Positions 1 through 7,086 are shown, counted from the stretch's first letter. The stretch is DNA of 7,149 nucleotides from Crocinitomicaceae bacterium (GCA_027084145.1 JALWLM010000137.1:1-7149); one strand, 5' to 3'. Notes: generated by a model from the sequence alone, not told the origin. Numbers and translations: made by a program.

Positions 1-27
1 CCACTATTTTATAGGTCTTTTTTTTCT

Positions 28-61
28 TGGCAGAATTTTTGTCTAATTTTCATTACTTTTA
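28..61 (+). promoter_or_regulatory. Weak candidate promoter for the five-gene operon
   Basis: TTG at 28-30 lies 23 bases before TACTTTTA (54-61), which matches the Bacteroidota -7 consensus TAnnTTTG at all but the last base. An alternative -7 element, TAATTTTC at 44-51, matches equally well but is too close to that TTG. Transcription would begin about 15-27 bases before the ATG at 82. The region is T-rich, so this is only the best available candidate, and the true promoter could lie upstream of the window. Confidence 0.2.
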
Positions 62-81
62 AAACCAATTAAATTAAGATC

Positions 82-603
82 ATGAAGTTTTTATTCTTTT
101 CATTATTCGCTATTTTTTCTTTAAATGCCTGTTCAAATTCAAAGAAAGTGACAGAAAACAAACAAGAAGAAATTGTTTTTAAAGATGTCGCTAAAGGAGA
201 TTCTTTATTTGCTTCTCTAGAACGCACGGTTTGTTATGGAAGATGTCCCGTCTATGAAATCAAAATCTACAATTCGGGTGACGTCATTTATCACGGAAAA
301 CGGTTTGTTGAGAGGGAAGGTAAATACAAAACAAAAATATCTAAACAACAGATGCTGAAATTTATAGAAGTAGCAAAAAGAATTGGATATATGGATATGA
401 AAGATAAATATGACGGTCCTATTACTGACTTACCTGCAACAATTACATCTATTGTTATTGACGGGAAAAGAAAGACCGTTTATAAACGCTATAATGCTCC
501 CACAGCATTAAAAGAGTTTGAGAAGTTGTTTGACGATTTATTAACTTCTCAAAAATGGGTTAAAATCAATGATGAAATAAAAGAAGAAAAGTTAAACAAA
601 TGA
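82..603 (+). CDS. DUF6438-type small lipoprotein
   Basis: Predicted 173-residue envelope lipoprotein of unknown biochemical role. Seen: a hydrophobic N-terminus after Met-Lys ends in a lipobox (Leu-Asn-Ala-Cys, residues 14-17), so Cys17 is the likely lipidated residue. A short Lys/Glu-rich linker follows. The domain starts near residue 44 with Ser-Leu-Glu-Arg-Thr, then a Cys-x3-Cys pair (C51, C55) in CYGRCPVY, a beta-rich stretch with a GDVIYHGKRFV segment, a helix at about 86-101, Thr-Asp-Leu-Pro at 115-118, and a C-terminal Tyr-Asn-Ala-Pro plus helix. This pattern is what I recall for DUF6438 proteins of Bacteroidota; no function is established. The residues just after Cys17 (SNSKK) lack the acidic cluster of the Bacteroidota surface-export signal, so I infer a periplasm-facing anchor. 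The ATG at 82 is the only start that keeps the signal peptide. The stop overlaps the next start by 4 bases. It is the first gene of the apparent operon. Confidence 0.85.
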   Translation: MKFLFFSLFAIFSLNACSNSKKVTENKQEEIVFKDVAKGDSLFASLERTVCYGRCPVYEIKIYNSGDVIYHGKRFVEREGKYKTKISKQQMLKFIEVAKRIGYMDMKDKYDGPITDLPATITSIVIDGKRKTVYKRYNAPTALKEFEKLFDDLLTSQKWVKINDEIKEEKLNK

Positions 604-1832
604 AAACATTCATCTTACTGATTCTTTTTATTGGATGCTCTCTTAACTTCATTGCCCAAACCTTTGAAATTGAAGAGAAAAGATATCCATACGTTGATAT
701 TATCGAATGGAAAGGAAAAGGAGCTATTCTTATCAGCAAAGACCCTTTAGGGAATAACAAACAAATCACTTTAACCTTGGTTTCTGAAGAAAAAAAAAGC
801 GTTTGGGACCAACAATTTACCCCTAAAGGAGAAGAATATTATTTTATCTCAAGTGAAAATGCCAGGTATGTTTATTTTTTGGATAATATAGAATTAAAAA
901 CAGGAAAGGTTTATTTCACTCAACTCAATTCTGCCGGAAACATCAAAGCAACCTCAATTCATTTAGGAAGTGCTGTTCGGAAAATTGCTAAAATCAACTA
1001 TAATGAATTAAAAACTGTGAATGTTGTTGTCACAGACAAAGCCTTGGTTCATCATTTTCGATACACGGATAAAGAACGAAAAACTATCCGTGAGTTTGCT
1101 GTATTTACAACACATCATAATTTCTTAAGTTATGCCGTTGAGTTAGGAGAAACACCTTTCAAGCAATTAAAAGATCTCCGCTATGGTTTTTGGGAATACA
1201 TTGGTTTTACAGGAGATCAAATATTCTTTGCTGCACGAACATTTAAAAAAGAAAAAGGTTGGGGTATCAAGGCCTTCTCATCAAAAGGAAAAATAACAAT
1301 CCCGGGGCTTTTTTTAATTGCCCCGGAAAATTTAATCCCCGTTCAAAACATTGGATTCGGAACAACGGGAAAATATTACCTAAAATCGAAACCAACTATT
1401 GAATACGGATTACTTTCTCAAATTAATGGTCATTTCTATCTTGTAGGAGGACAAAGAAAACAAAACACCGGGGCAGAAATTACTCTATTTCAATACACAG
1501 AAGGTGAATGGAAAGAACTTAATGAAATGCATCTCAACTATTTCATTGAGAAAAAACCACTTGATATGGGAATTTATCCAATGAATGAGGGAATTGGATA
1601 CCACTTAAACCATAATGGTTATAATAAAGTCAGCATTATTTTCTTTGACAAAAAAAGAAAAGAAGCTCCTCACAATGACTTTACGGAAAAAACTATTTTT
1701 AATCCCAGCAGTGTGTTTTTAAAGAAAGAAAAAAATGAATTTGTCGTAATTTTGCCCAATGGTTTTTTAATTTTTGACATTAGGCAATTAGGGAAAAAAG
1801 AAAAAGTTACATTTGAATTTAAATCAAGATGA
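600..1832 (+). CDS. Exported protein of unknown function (410 aa), possible beta-propeller
   Basis: I do not recognise a family. Seen: a signal peptide (Met-Lys, hydrophobic residues 4-18) with a probable signal peptidase I site after Ala19 (Phe-Ile-Ala before Gln20), the usual ending in this phylum. Cys13 is preceded by Phe-Ile-Gly, a poor lipobox, so lipidation is less likely. The mature part is rich in short beta-strand-like hydrophobic stretches alternating with charged turns and Gly/Tyr/Phe/Trp, with segments such as 'FYLVGGQRK' and 'RYVYFLDNIEL'. That composition suggests a beta-propeller or similar all-beta fold, but I see no clean repeat, catalytic motif or membrane segment. The start (ATG 600) overlaps the preceding TGA, and the stop (1830-1832) overlaps the next ATG, so translation is probably coupled on both sides. 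Its place ahead of a sensor kinase allows a role in the envelope near that sensor; this is inference from gene order only. It also carries an A9 tract (790-798) and a G+C-rich hairpin (1302-1326). Confidence 0.85.
   Translation: MKTFILLILFIGCSLNFIAQTFEIEEKRYPYVDIIEWKGKGAILISKDPLGNNKQITLTLVSEEKKSVWDQQFTPKGEEYYFISSENARYVYFLDNIELKTGKVYFTQLNSAGNIKATSIHLGSAVRKIAKINYNELKTVNVVVTDKALVHHFRYTDKERKTIREFAVFTTHHNFLSYAVELGETPFKQLKDLRYGFWEYIGFTGDQIFFAARTFKKEKGWGIKAFSSKGKITIPGLFLIAPENLIPVQNIGFGTTGKYYLKSKPTIEYGLLSQINGHFYLVGGQRKQNTGAEITLFQYTEGEWKELNEMHLNYFIEKKPLDMGIYPMNEGIGYHLNHNGYNKVSIIFFDKKRKEAPHNDFTEKTIFNPSSVFLKKEKNEFVVILPNGFLIFDIRQLGKKEKVTFEFKSR
1302..1326 (+). repeat. G+C-rich intragenic inverted repeat (7-bp stem, 11-nt loop)
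   Basis: CCGGGGC at 1302-1308 pairs perfectly with GCCCCGG at 1320-1326 across a T-rich 11-base loop (1309-1319). The stem is entirely G/C in a gene that is otherwise about two-thirds A/T, so it would be the strongest local hairpin in this part of the mRNA. It lies inside the 410-residue exported protein's reading frame, around codons 235-243. No T-run follows the stem on the + strand, so it is not a standard intrinsic terminator. It may simply be a chance result of the encoded Pro-Gly and Ala-Pro codons. Confidence 0.6.
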
Positions 1833-2455
1833 TTATAGGTGTTTGTGGAGGCAGTGGGTCGGGAAAAACGACCCTGCTAAATCGGTTAAAAGAGCATTTT
1901 AAAGATAAAAATCCGGCCCTTTTTATTATGGACAACTATTACCGTCCTATTACGGAACAACAAAAAGATAAAAACGGCATCTATAATTTTGATTTGCCTA
2001 CTGCTTTAAACAAAGAACAACTAATCAAAGATTTTCTTGACTTAAAATCGGGGAAAAAAATTTCCGTCAAAGAATATCACTTCAACACCCCTCCGGAGAG
2101 ACATGTTTGGATTCCCGTCGAACCTTCTGAAATTATAATCATTGAAGGTCTTTTTGTTTTACATTACCCGGAAATAAGACAACAGTTGGATTTCAGTGTG
2201 TTTATAGAAGTAGACTTAAATGTTCAACTAGACAGGAGATTGTACCGAGATCAAGAAACAAGAGGATATTCCAGAGAAGATATCATTTATCAATGGGATA
2301 ATCATGTTTTGCCTTGCTATGAGAAATATTTACTACCTTACAAAGAAACAACCGACTTTATTTTTCATAATGACGAACGTGCAGATGAGGAATTTCAACG
2401 ATTAATTAGTAAATTGGAAGATGTTATCAAAATGAAAAACACGAACAATCCTTAA
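1829..2455 (+). CDS. udk: Uridine kinase family P-loop nucleoside kinase (divergent)
   Basis: A 208-residue cytosolic kinase of the uridine kinase/phosphoribulokinase family; true uridine kinases convert uridine or cytidine plus NTP to UMP or CMP (pyrimidine salvage). Seen: Walker A GGSGSGKT at residues 7-14; the DNYY motif with the probable catalytic Asp35 (family DSYY/DSFY); NFD at 53-55 (family NFDHP, sugar-binding Asp); Tyr83; the strand IIIIEG ending at Glu106-Gly107; and the LID region with Arg137, Arg140-Asp141 and Arg145-Gly146. The length matches the family (about 205-215). Odd: aligned without gaps between Tyr83 and the EG motif, the family's base-contacting His (H117 of human UCK2) falls on Pro88, and the following segment reads TPPERHVW, not the usual V-x-H-x-R. 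Substrate specificity is therefore uncertain and the symbol refers only to the family. The ATG overlaps the upstream stop by 4 bases; the next gene starts 2 bases after the TAA. Cotranscription with a sensor kinase is unexplained. Confidence 0.85.
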   Translation: MIIGVCGGSGSGKTTLLNRLKEHFKDKNPALFIMDNYYRPITEQQKDKNGIYNFDLPTALNKEQLIKDFLDLKSGKKISVKEYHFNTPPERHVWIPVEPSEIIIIEGLFVLHYPEIRQQLDFSVFIEVDLNVQLDRRLYRDQETRGYSREDIIYQWDNHVLPCYEKYLLPYKETTDFIFHNDERADEEFQRLISKLEDVIKMKNTNNP

Positions 2456-2457
2456 AG

Positions 2458-5400
2458 GTGAAAATAATTCTCCAAAAATATAAGCTTGTTATCATCGCTT
2501 CACTGTTAACGGCTGCTTTTATTTTTTCTTTTTTGAAGGTTTATCATCATGATTACCGGTCAGGCAGTCAAAAATTCCAAAAAAACTTTACAGAATTAGA
2601 ACAAAAATTAAATGTTTTTATAAAAAGAAAAGCCGAATCTTTACGCTTTAACGACGTTTCCGAACTTTGGCGTCATTTAAAAAAAACAGGTAAAAACGAT
2701 TTTTTTCTCCATGTTTACAAGAACGATTCTCTTGTTTTTTGGAATACAAACAAACTTCCAATCCTACGGTTTGCAGACATTCATTTTCCAACAGAAGGAA
2801 CTGTTCGCCTTCAAAATGGTTGGTATTACACAAAAATTAAAAAAGTTAGAGATTACCTTGTGGTAGGTTCTTTTCGTATCAAGTGGGAATATGCTTATCA
2901 AAACAAGAACCTCAATAATACTTTTCACAAAAATTTATCACTGCCTTTTTCGGCTTATCTTTCCCTAGACGAAAGTGTAGGATATCCCATTTATGCTAAA
3001 AACGGAAATTATGTGTTTTCTCTGGTGCCCAATGAATATCAAAAAGCAAGTCATACAGAAGCAATTATTCTCACATTATTATTACTCCTGTCTATTTCTG
3101 CGTGGTTGCTCGTTTTATTCCATTTACTAAAACGTGTTTCTTTCCCTTGGGTTTTTGTTTTTGCTTTAGTTATTATCCGTTATTTATCCATAAAATATAC
3201 TTGGTTTGGATTCATGCATGGGACTCCTGCCTTTGATGCGGACATCTATGCTACCAACGAATATTTTCCTAATTTTTTTGAGTTTTTAGTTAACGTTGCT
3301 ATTTTATGCTTTATCTCATTTGTTTTTATTTGGGAAATAAAACAAAAACGGTATTTCAAAAAACAATGGATTGCTTTAAGTCTTTTTATTTCGACTGTTT
3401 TTTTGTGGGGTTTATTTGTTTATTTAGTAAAAGGACTTGTTCTCAACTCATCCATTCCTCTTGAAATTAATCAACTTTTTTCTTTAAACATTTTTTCCCT
3501 GTTTACTTTCTTTAGTCTGGGGCTTTTATTCTACGTCTTTTTCCGATTGGTTTTTAGTATTTCTAAACTTTGTTTATCTGTCAAGATTACGGGAACCCAG
3601 CTCTCCGTTGTTAGTTTTTTTGTGAGTTGCTTTTATTGTGCTTATGAAATCATTTGGGGTGAAGAGCTTTTTATTGCTGCAATATTTCCTTTCTTTTTTT
3701 ATGAACTTATTGTATATCTAACTTATCGTAATTATAAAAAAACCATTATCGTCCCCGGTGTTTTACTTCTTTTTCTGTTTTCGATAACTCTTGTTTCTAT
3801 TTTAACAACATTTAATGAGCGAAAAGAAAAAGAAGCAAGGAAGGTTTATGCAAACCTGCTAATTAATGAAAAGAATATTGTTACCGAAATAGAATACAAT
3901 AATATTCGTGAAAAACTATCCGATGACAACTTTTTAAAGAAATTTATTTCCCGACCTAGATTTATCAGTATATCTGACTTTCAAGAAGGGATAGAACGAC
4001 GGGTTTTTAACAGTTATTGGGATCGTTATGAACTTTCTTTCCATTTATTTAACGAAAACCACCTGCCTCTAATTGGTAAGGTCAAAGAAGAAACTAAACA
4101 ATTCGATGAGTTAAACAATATTATTCTAAACTCGGGAAAAGCATCTGAAATAGATAGTAATATTTACTACATTGAAGATTATACAAAACAATACAGTTAT
4201 ATCATTCGTCAAGAATTGCGAGGGAAAGATTCCTCAAAAGCAATCTTGTTTGTTACACTGAAATCAAAAAAAATACCGGAAGAAATCGGCTTCCCGAGAT
4301 TACTTATATCAAAAAAATCAAACGCATTAAAATCATTAGAACAATATGATATTGCCAGATATCATAAAGGACAATTGATCACAAAATACGGTGATTACCC
4401 CTATCCGTTTTCTCCTTTTTTCTTTATTCCTAAAAGAGTGTTGGAAAAGACAAAGGGCTTTTTTTCAAAAAATGGTTATAACCATTATGCATTAATTAAA
4501 AATGAAGGTGACATTGTTATTCTTTCTAAAAAGGAAATGACATTGTTAGATTTTATCACCTCTTTCTCTTATCTTTTCACTTTTTATGGTCTTTTTCTTT
4601 TACCTCTTTTATTCAAAAACGACCAAAATAAACAACTTGCTCAAACACTTTCTCTTGCCGTAAAAATCCAAATTGTTCTTATCGGTTTGGTTTTTATTTC
4701 TCTCCTTGCTTTCGGATGGGGTTCCGGTCTGTTCGTTACTTCTCAATATCATGAAATGACGGAAAAAGTCATTAAAGAAAAACTGAGTTCTATTGAGAAA
4801 GAAGTCCAAGGGAAATTGAAAACGTATGACTATCTGGATATTGTAGAACACGGAAATTTCATGCAATATATTTTACGAAAATTTTCTTCTGTTTTTATGA
4901 CTGATATTAACCTATACGACACCAATGGGTATCTTTTGGCAACATCCCGCCCAAAAGTCTTTAATAAGGGCTTATTGAGTGAACAAATCAACCCTGTTGC
5001 TTTGAAACATTTAGAGTTTTTAAAAGAAAGTGAATTTATTAATCAAGAAAAAATCGGAGATTTGATTTATACCTCTGCATACAAGCCGTTTTTCAATGAA
5101 AAAGGAAAGTTGCATGGTTATATCAACCTGCAACATTTCGGGAAGCAACGGGAATTTGAAGAACAAATACAACAATTCTTAGTAGCCATCATCAATGTTT
5201 TTATCTTGCTTTTAGCACTCTCTATTCTCCTTGCTATCTTTATTTCCAATTGGATTACACTACCTTTAAGACGACTACAAGAAAATTTCTTAAAAATTCA
5301 ATTCGGAAAGAAAAATGAAAAACTTCATTATGACAATAAAGATGATGAAATCGGGCAGCTTGTAAATGCTTACAATAATAAACTCGAAGAGCTTGAATAT

Positions 5401-6090
5401 ACCGCTAATCAACTGGCCAAAAGCGAACGAGAATCTGCTTGGAAAGAAATGGCAAAGCAAGTCGCTCATGAAATTAAAAATCCTTTAACCCCGATGAAAT
5501 TAAGCGTACAACAATTATTACGCGCTTTTGACCCGAACGACCCAAATGGAGAGGAAAAACTAAAAAAAGTAGCGTCTTCCATTATTGAACAAATAGATGC
5601 ATTAACGAAAATTGCAAATGAGTTTTCCAACTTTGCTAAAATGCCTTCTCCAAATTATGAAAAAATCAATTTGGTAGATTTAATCAAAACCGTTGTTTCT
5701 GTTTTTTCTTCTTCTCTGGTTGATGTTTCTTTTACATATACTCATGAAAACATTAAGATTAACGGTGATAAAGACCAACTGATACGAGTATTCAACAATC
5801 TAATTAAAAATGCGATTCAAGCGATAGAAGAAAGTGGAAAAAACGGAAAAGTAGAGATTTGTTTATCTCATGGTAAAAACGGAGTCCATATCTCCATAAA
5901 AGATAATGGTATTGGTATTCCGGATAATAAAAAAGAGAAAATTTTTGTGCCCTACTTCACTACTAAAAGTACGGGGACAGGAATCGGTTTAGCAATTGTA
6001 AAACAAATTATTGAAAATCATAAAGGAACGGTTTCCTTTGAATCTAAAGAAGGAGAAGGAACGGTTTTCAATATTCATTTCTTTAATTAA
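2458..6090 (+). CDS. Large multi-membrane sensor histidine kinase with NtrY-like catalytic core
   Basis: A 1210-residue inner-membrane sensor kinase that should autophosphorylate on His1004 and pass phosphate to the adjacent regulator. Predicted helices by hydrophobicity: about 10-28, 201-224, 229-248, 274-293, 303-325, 342-363, 382-398, 403-422, 431-451, 697-719, 736-758 and 907-930. With a Lys-rich N-terminus inside, this puts residues 29-200, 452-696 and 760-905 outside and the kinase inside, matching basic cytoplasmic loops at 294-302 and 424-429. The last outer segment looks Cache-like. HAMP follows at about 932-980 (Pro936, DEIG 963-966), then a helical linker, H-box VAHEIKNPLTP (1002-1012), N-box NNLIKNAIQA (1113-1122), G1 DNGIGI (1149-1154), F-box YFTTK (1166-1170) and G2 GTGIGL (1173-1178). 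The start is GTG, 2 bases after the upstream stop. No ATG precedes the first helix in this frame, and the first internal Met (253) would remove the first outer domain. The ligand is unknown. Calling it a kinase is near certain. Confidence 0.95.
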   Translation: MKIILQKYKLVIIASLLTAAFIFSFLKVYHHDYRSGSQKFQKNFTELEQKLNVFIKRKAESLRFNDVSELWRHLKKTGKNDFFLHVYKNDSLVFWNTNKLPILRFADIHFPTEGTVRLQNGWYYTKIKKVRDYLVVGSFRIKWEYAYQNKNLNNTFHKNLSLPFSAYLSLDESVGYPIYAKNGNYVFSLVPNEYQKASHTEAIILTLLLLLSISAWLLVLFHLLKRVSFPWVFVFALVIIRYLSIKYTWFGFMHGTPAFDADIYATNEYFPNFFEFLVNVAILCFISFVFIWEIKQKRYFKKQWIALSLFISTVFLWGLFVYLVKGLVLNSSIPLEINQLFSLNIFSLFTFFSLGLLFYVFFRLVFSISKLCLSVKITGTQLSVVSFFVSCFYCAYEIIWGEELFIAAIFPFFFYELIVYLTYRNYKKTIIVPGVLLLFLFSITLVSILTTFNERKEKEARKVYANLLINEKNIVTEIEYNNIREKLSDDNFLKKFISRPRFISISDFQEGIERRVFNSYWDRYELSFHLFNENHLPLIGKVKEETKQFDELNNIILNSGKASEIDSNIYYIEDYTKQYSYIIRQELRGKDSSKAILFVTLKSKKIPEEIGFPRLLISKKSNALKSLEQYDIARYHKGQLITKYGDYPYPFSPFFFIPKRVLEKTKGFFSKNGYNHYALIKNEGDIVILSKKEMTLLDFITSFSYLFTFYGLFLLPLLFKNDQNKQLAQTLSLAVKIQIVLIGLVFISLLAFGWGSGLFVTSQYHEMTEKVIKEKLSSIEKEVQGKLKTYDYLDIVEHGNFMQYILRKFSSVFMTDINLYDTNGYLLATSRPKVFNKGLLSEQINPVALKHLEFLKESEFINQEKIGDLIYTSAYKPFFNEKGKLHGYINLQHFGKQREFEEQIQQFLVAIINVFILLLALSILLAIFISNWITLPLRRLQENFLKIQFGKKNEKLHYDNKDDEIGQLVNAYNNKLEELEYTANQLAKSERESAWKEMAKQVAHEIKNPLTPMKLSVQQLLRAFDPNDPNGEEKLKKVASSIIEQIDALTKIANEFSNFAKMPSPNYEKINLVDLIKTVVSVFSSSLVDVSFTYTHENIKINGDKDQLIRVFNNLIKNAIQAIEESGKNGKVEICLSHGKNGVHISIKDNGIGIPDNKKEKIFVPYFTTKSTGTGIGLAIVKQIIENHKGTVSFESKEGEGTVFNIHFFN

Positions 6091-6095
6091 AAGAC

Positions 6096-6782
6096 ATGGC
6101 TCATATCTGTTTAGTAGAAGATGAAAATAGTATCGGCTCAATGGTAAAGCTCAACTTAGAAATGGAGGGTTATGCGGTACAATGGATAAAGTCCGGAGGA
6201 GAAGCAAAGCTCCTTTTCTCAGATAAGATGAATTTTGACCTCATCATTTTAGATGTTATGCTACCCGAAGTAAACGGCATTGAATTGGGGAAAATAATCA
6301 GAGACAAAAGTTCAACCCCCATTTTATTTCTATCTGCAAAAGGAACAACAAAAGACAGAATAGAAGGACTAAAAGCAGGAGGGAACGATTATCTGCCAAA
6401 ACCCTTTGACCTTGAGGAGCTCTTACTTCGTGTCAAAGTTCTTCTTGGAAATCAAAACCACAAAAAAACGACAATTTTTGAACTCGGAGAACATATTATT
6501 GATTTTAACACTTATGAAGTAGAACATAAGAAAACAAAACAAAAAACAGCACTTTCAAAACGGGAAATAGAACTTCTCAAACTTTTTATTGAACACAATG
6601 GAGAAGTCTTGTCCAGAGTAGATATTTTAGAAAAAGTTTGGGGTGAAAATGCATATCCGACAACGCGGACTATCGACAATTATATTTTAAATTTTAGAAA
6701 ACTTTTTGAAAAAGACCCTAAAAACCCTTGCTTCTTCCATTCCATTCGAGGGGTTGGATATAAATTCACTTTAAATCAATAA
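6096..6782 (+). CDS. OmpR/PhoB-family response regulator, DNA-binding
   Basis: A 228-residue cytoplasmic transcription factor, the probable phospho-acceptor partner of the kinase encoded 5 bases upstream. Receiver domain, residues 1-118: acidic pocket Glu8/Asp9, phospho-acceptor Asp53 in LDVMLPEVNG, switch Ser80, Tyr99, and invariant Lys102 in the DYLPKPF motif. Winged-helix effector domain, about 125-226: LSKREIELL entry helix, the TTRTIDNYI recognition-helix region at 189-197, and the closing wing SIRGVGYKF at 216-224, all typical of the OmpR/PhoB class. Length is normal and no key residue is missing. ATG at 6096 is preceded by an A-rich leader, not a strong Shine-Dalgarno site, as is common in Bacteroidota. 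The pairing is notable: NtrY-like kinase cores are classically paired with NtrX-type sigma-54 activators, whereas here the partner is OmpR-like. Target genes cannot be deduced. It is the last gene of the + strand run. Confidence 0.96.
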   Translation: MAHICLVEDENSIGSMVKLNLEMEGYAVQWIKSGGEAKLLFSDKMNFDLIILDVMLPEVNGIELGKIIRDKSSTPILFLSAKGTTKDRIEGLKAGGNDYLPKPFDLEELLLRVKVLLGNQNHKKTTIFELGEHIIDFNTYEVEHKKTKQKTALSKREIELLKLFIEHNGEVLSRVDILEKVWGENAYPTTRTIDNYILNFRKLFEKDPKNPCFFHSIRGVGYKFTLNQ

Positions 6783-6805
6783 ACTTTACAAAAACATCTA
6801 TCTCC

Positions 6806-7027
6806 TCAATTTTTCTTTGTTAAGAAATAAATGTTGATGACTAAAATAGCAACATTCGTAATGATAATCGGAATTGAGCCTAAAAGGATTCCGTAAAGGA
6901 CAAAAGTTGCACATCCTATCGAATTCACAATTCGAAGTGTCCTCATGTCTTTCATTAAAAACGAAACTAAAACGCCAAATGAAGCCAAATAACCCACCCA
7001 CTCAGTAAAAGAAACTCCTAAAAACAT
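6806..7027 (-). CDS. Small three-helix membrane protein, SemiSWEET/YgjV-like
   Basis: A 73-residue integral inner-membrane protein with three predicted helices, about 8-25, 32-50 and 52-70, ending in Lys-Lys-Asn. The layout and the segment YGILLGSIPIIITN (45-58) resemble SemiSWEET (MtN3-like) three-helix half-transporters and the related YgjV-type small membrane proteins. SemiSWEETs carry a Pro-Gln pair at the end of helix 1; here the equivalent SFLMKD (22-27) has Met-Lys instead, so sugar transport should not be assumed. If it works like a SemiSWEET it would act as a homodimer. The ATG at 7027 is the first in frame, just downstream of an A8 run (7029-7036 read on the - strand), and gives a full first helix. 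An overlapping - strand frame at 6798-7001 gives a Cys/His/Arg-rich non-hydrophobic product and is judged a shadow. The gene is convergent with the regulator, 23 bases away, and is not part of the two-component operon. Confidence 0.8.
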   Translation of the reverse strand: MFLGVSFTEWVGYLASFGVLVSFLMKDMRTLRIVNSIGCATFVLYGILLGSIPIIITNVAILVINIYFLTKKN

Positions 7028-7086
7028 ATTTTTTTTATTATTCGCTAAAAATAAGTTATTATTTTAATTGTGTGATTCATAATTTT

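Noticed and set aside
1..53. Possible start of a divergent gene on the - strand (ATG at 53-51 read in reverse, Lys-rich).
   Set aside because: That frame stops after 14 codons. A neighbouring frame is open to the window edge and Lys-rich, but has no ATG start. Joining them needs a slip at the A8 run (18-25), which I cannot support.
1..72. Possible 3' end of an upstream + strand gene (open frames ending at 46 or 72).
   Set aside because: Two + strand frames are open from the edge and both give short hydrophobic tails. Nothing distinguishes either from noise.
4459..4465. T7 run after GGGC resembling a terminator tail or slippage site.
   Set aside because: No matching stem precedes it, and it is inside an intact, conserved-looking reading frame.
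4471..4486. Perfect 16-bp palindrome AATGGTTATAACCATT, partly repeated near 1608-1622.
   Set aside because: It lies deep in the sensor kinase coding sequence, and both copies encode Asn-Gly-Tyr-Asn. Shared codons explain the similarity better than an operator.
4609..4866. 85-codon reverse-strand reading frame inside the kinase gene; also those at 566-769 and 2648-2833.
   Set aside because: They lie antisense to strongly supported genes, with no recognisable motif or leader.
6783..6805. Bidirectional terminator between the convergent genes.
   Set aside because: The 23-base gap shows no G/C stem with a T-run. Read-through or termination inside the flanking genes cannot be judged.
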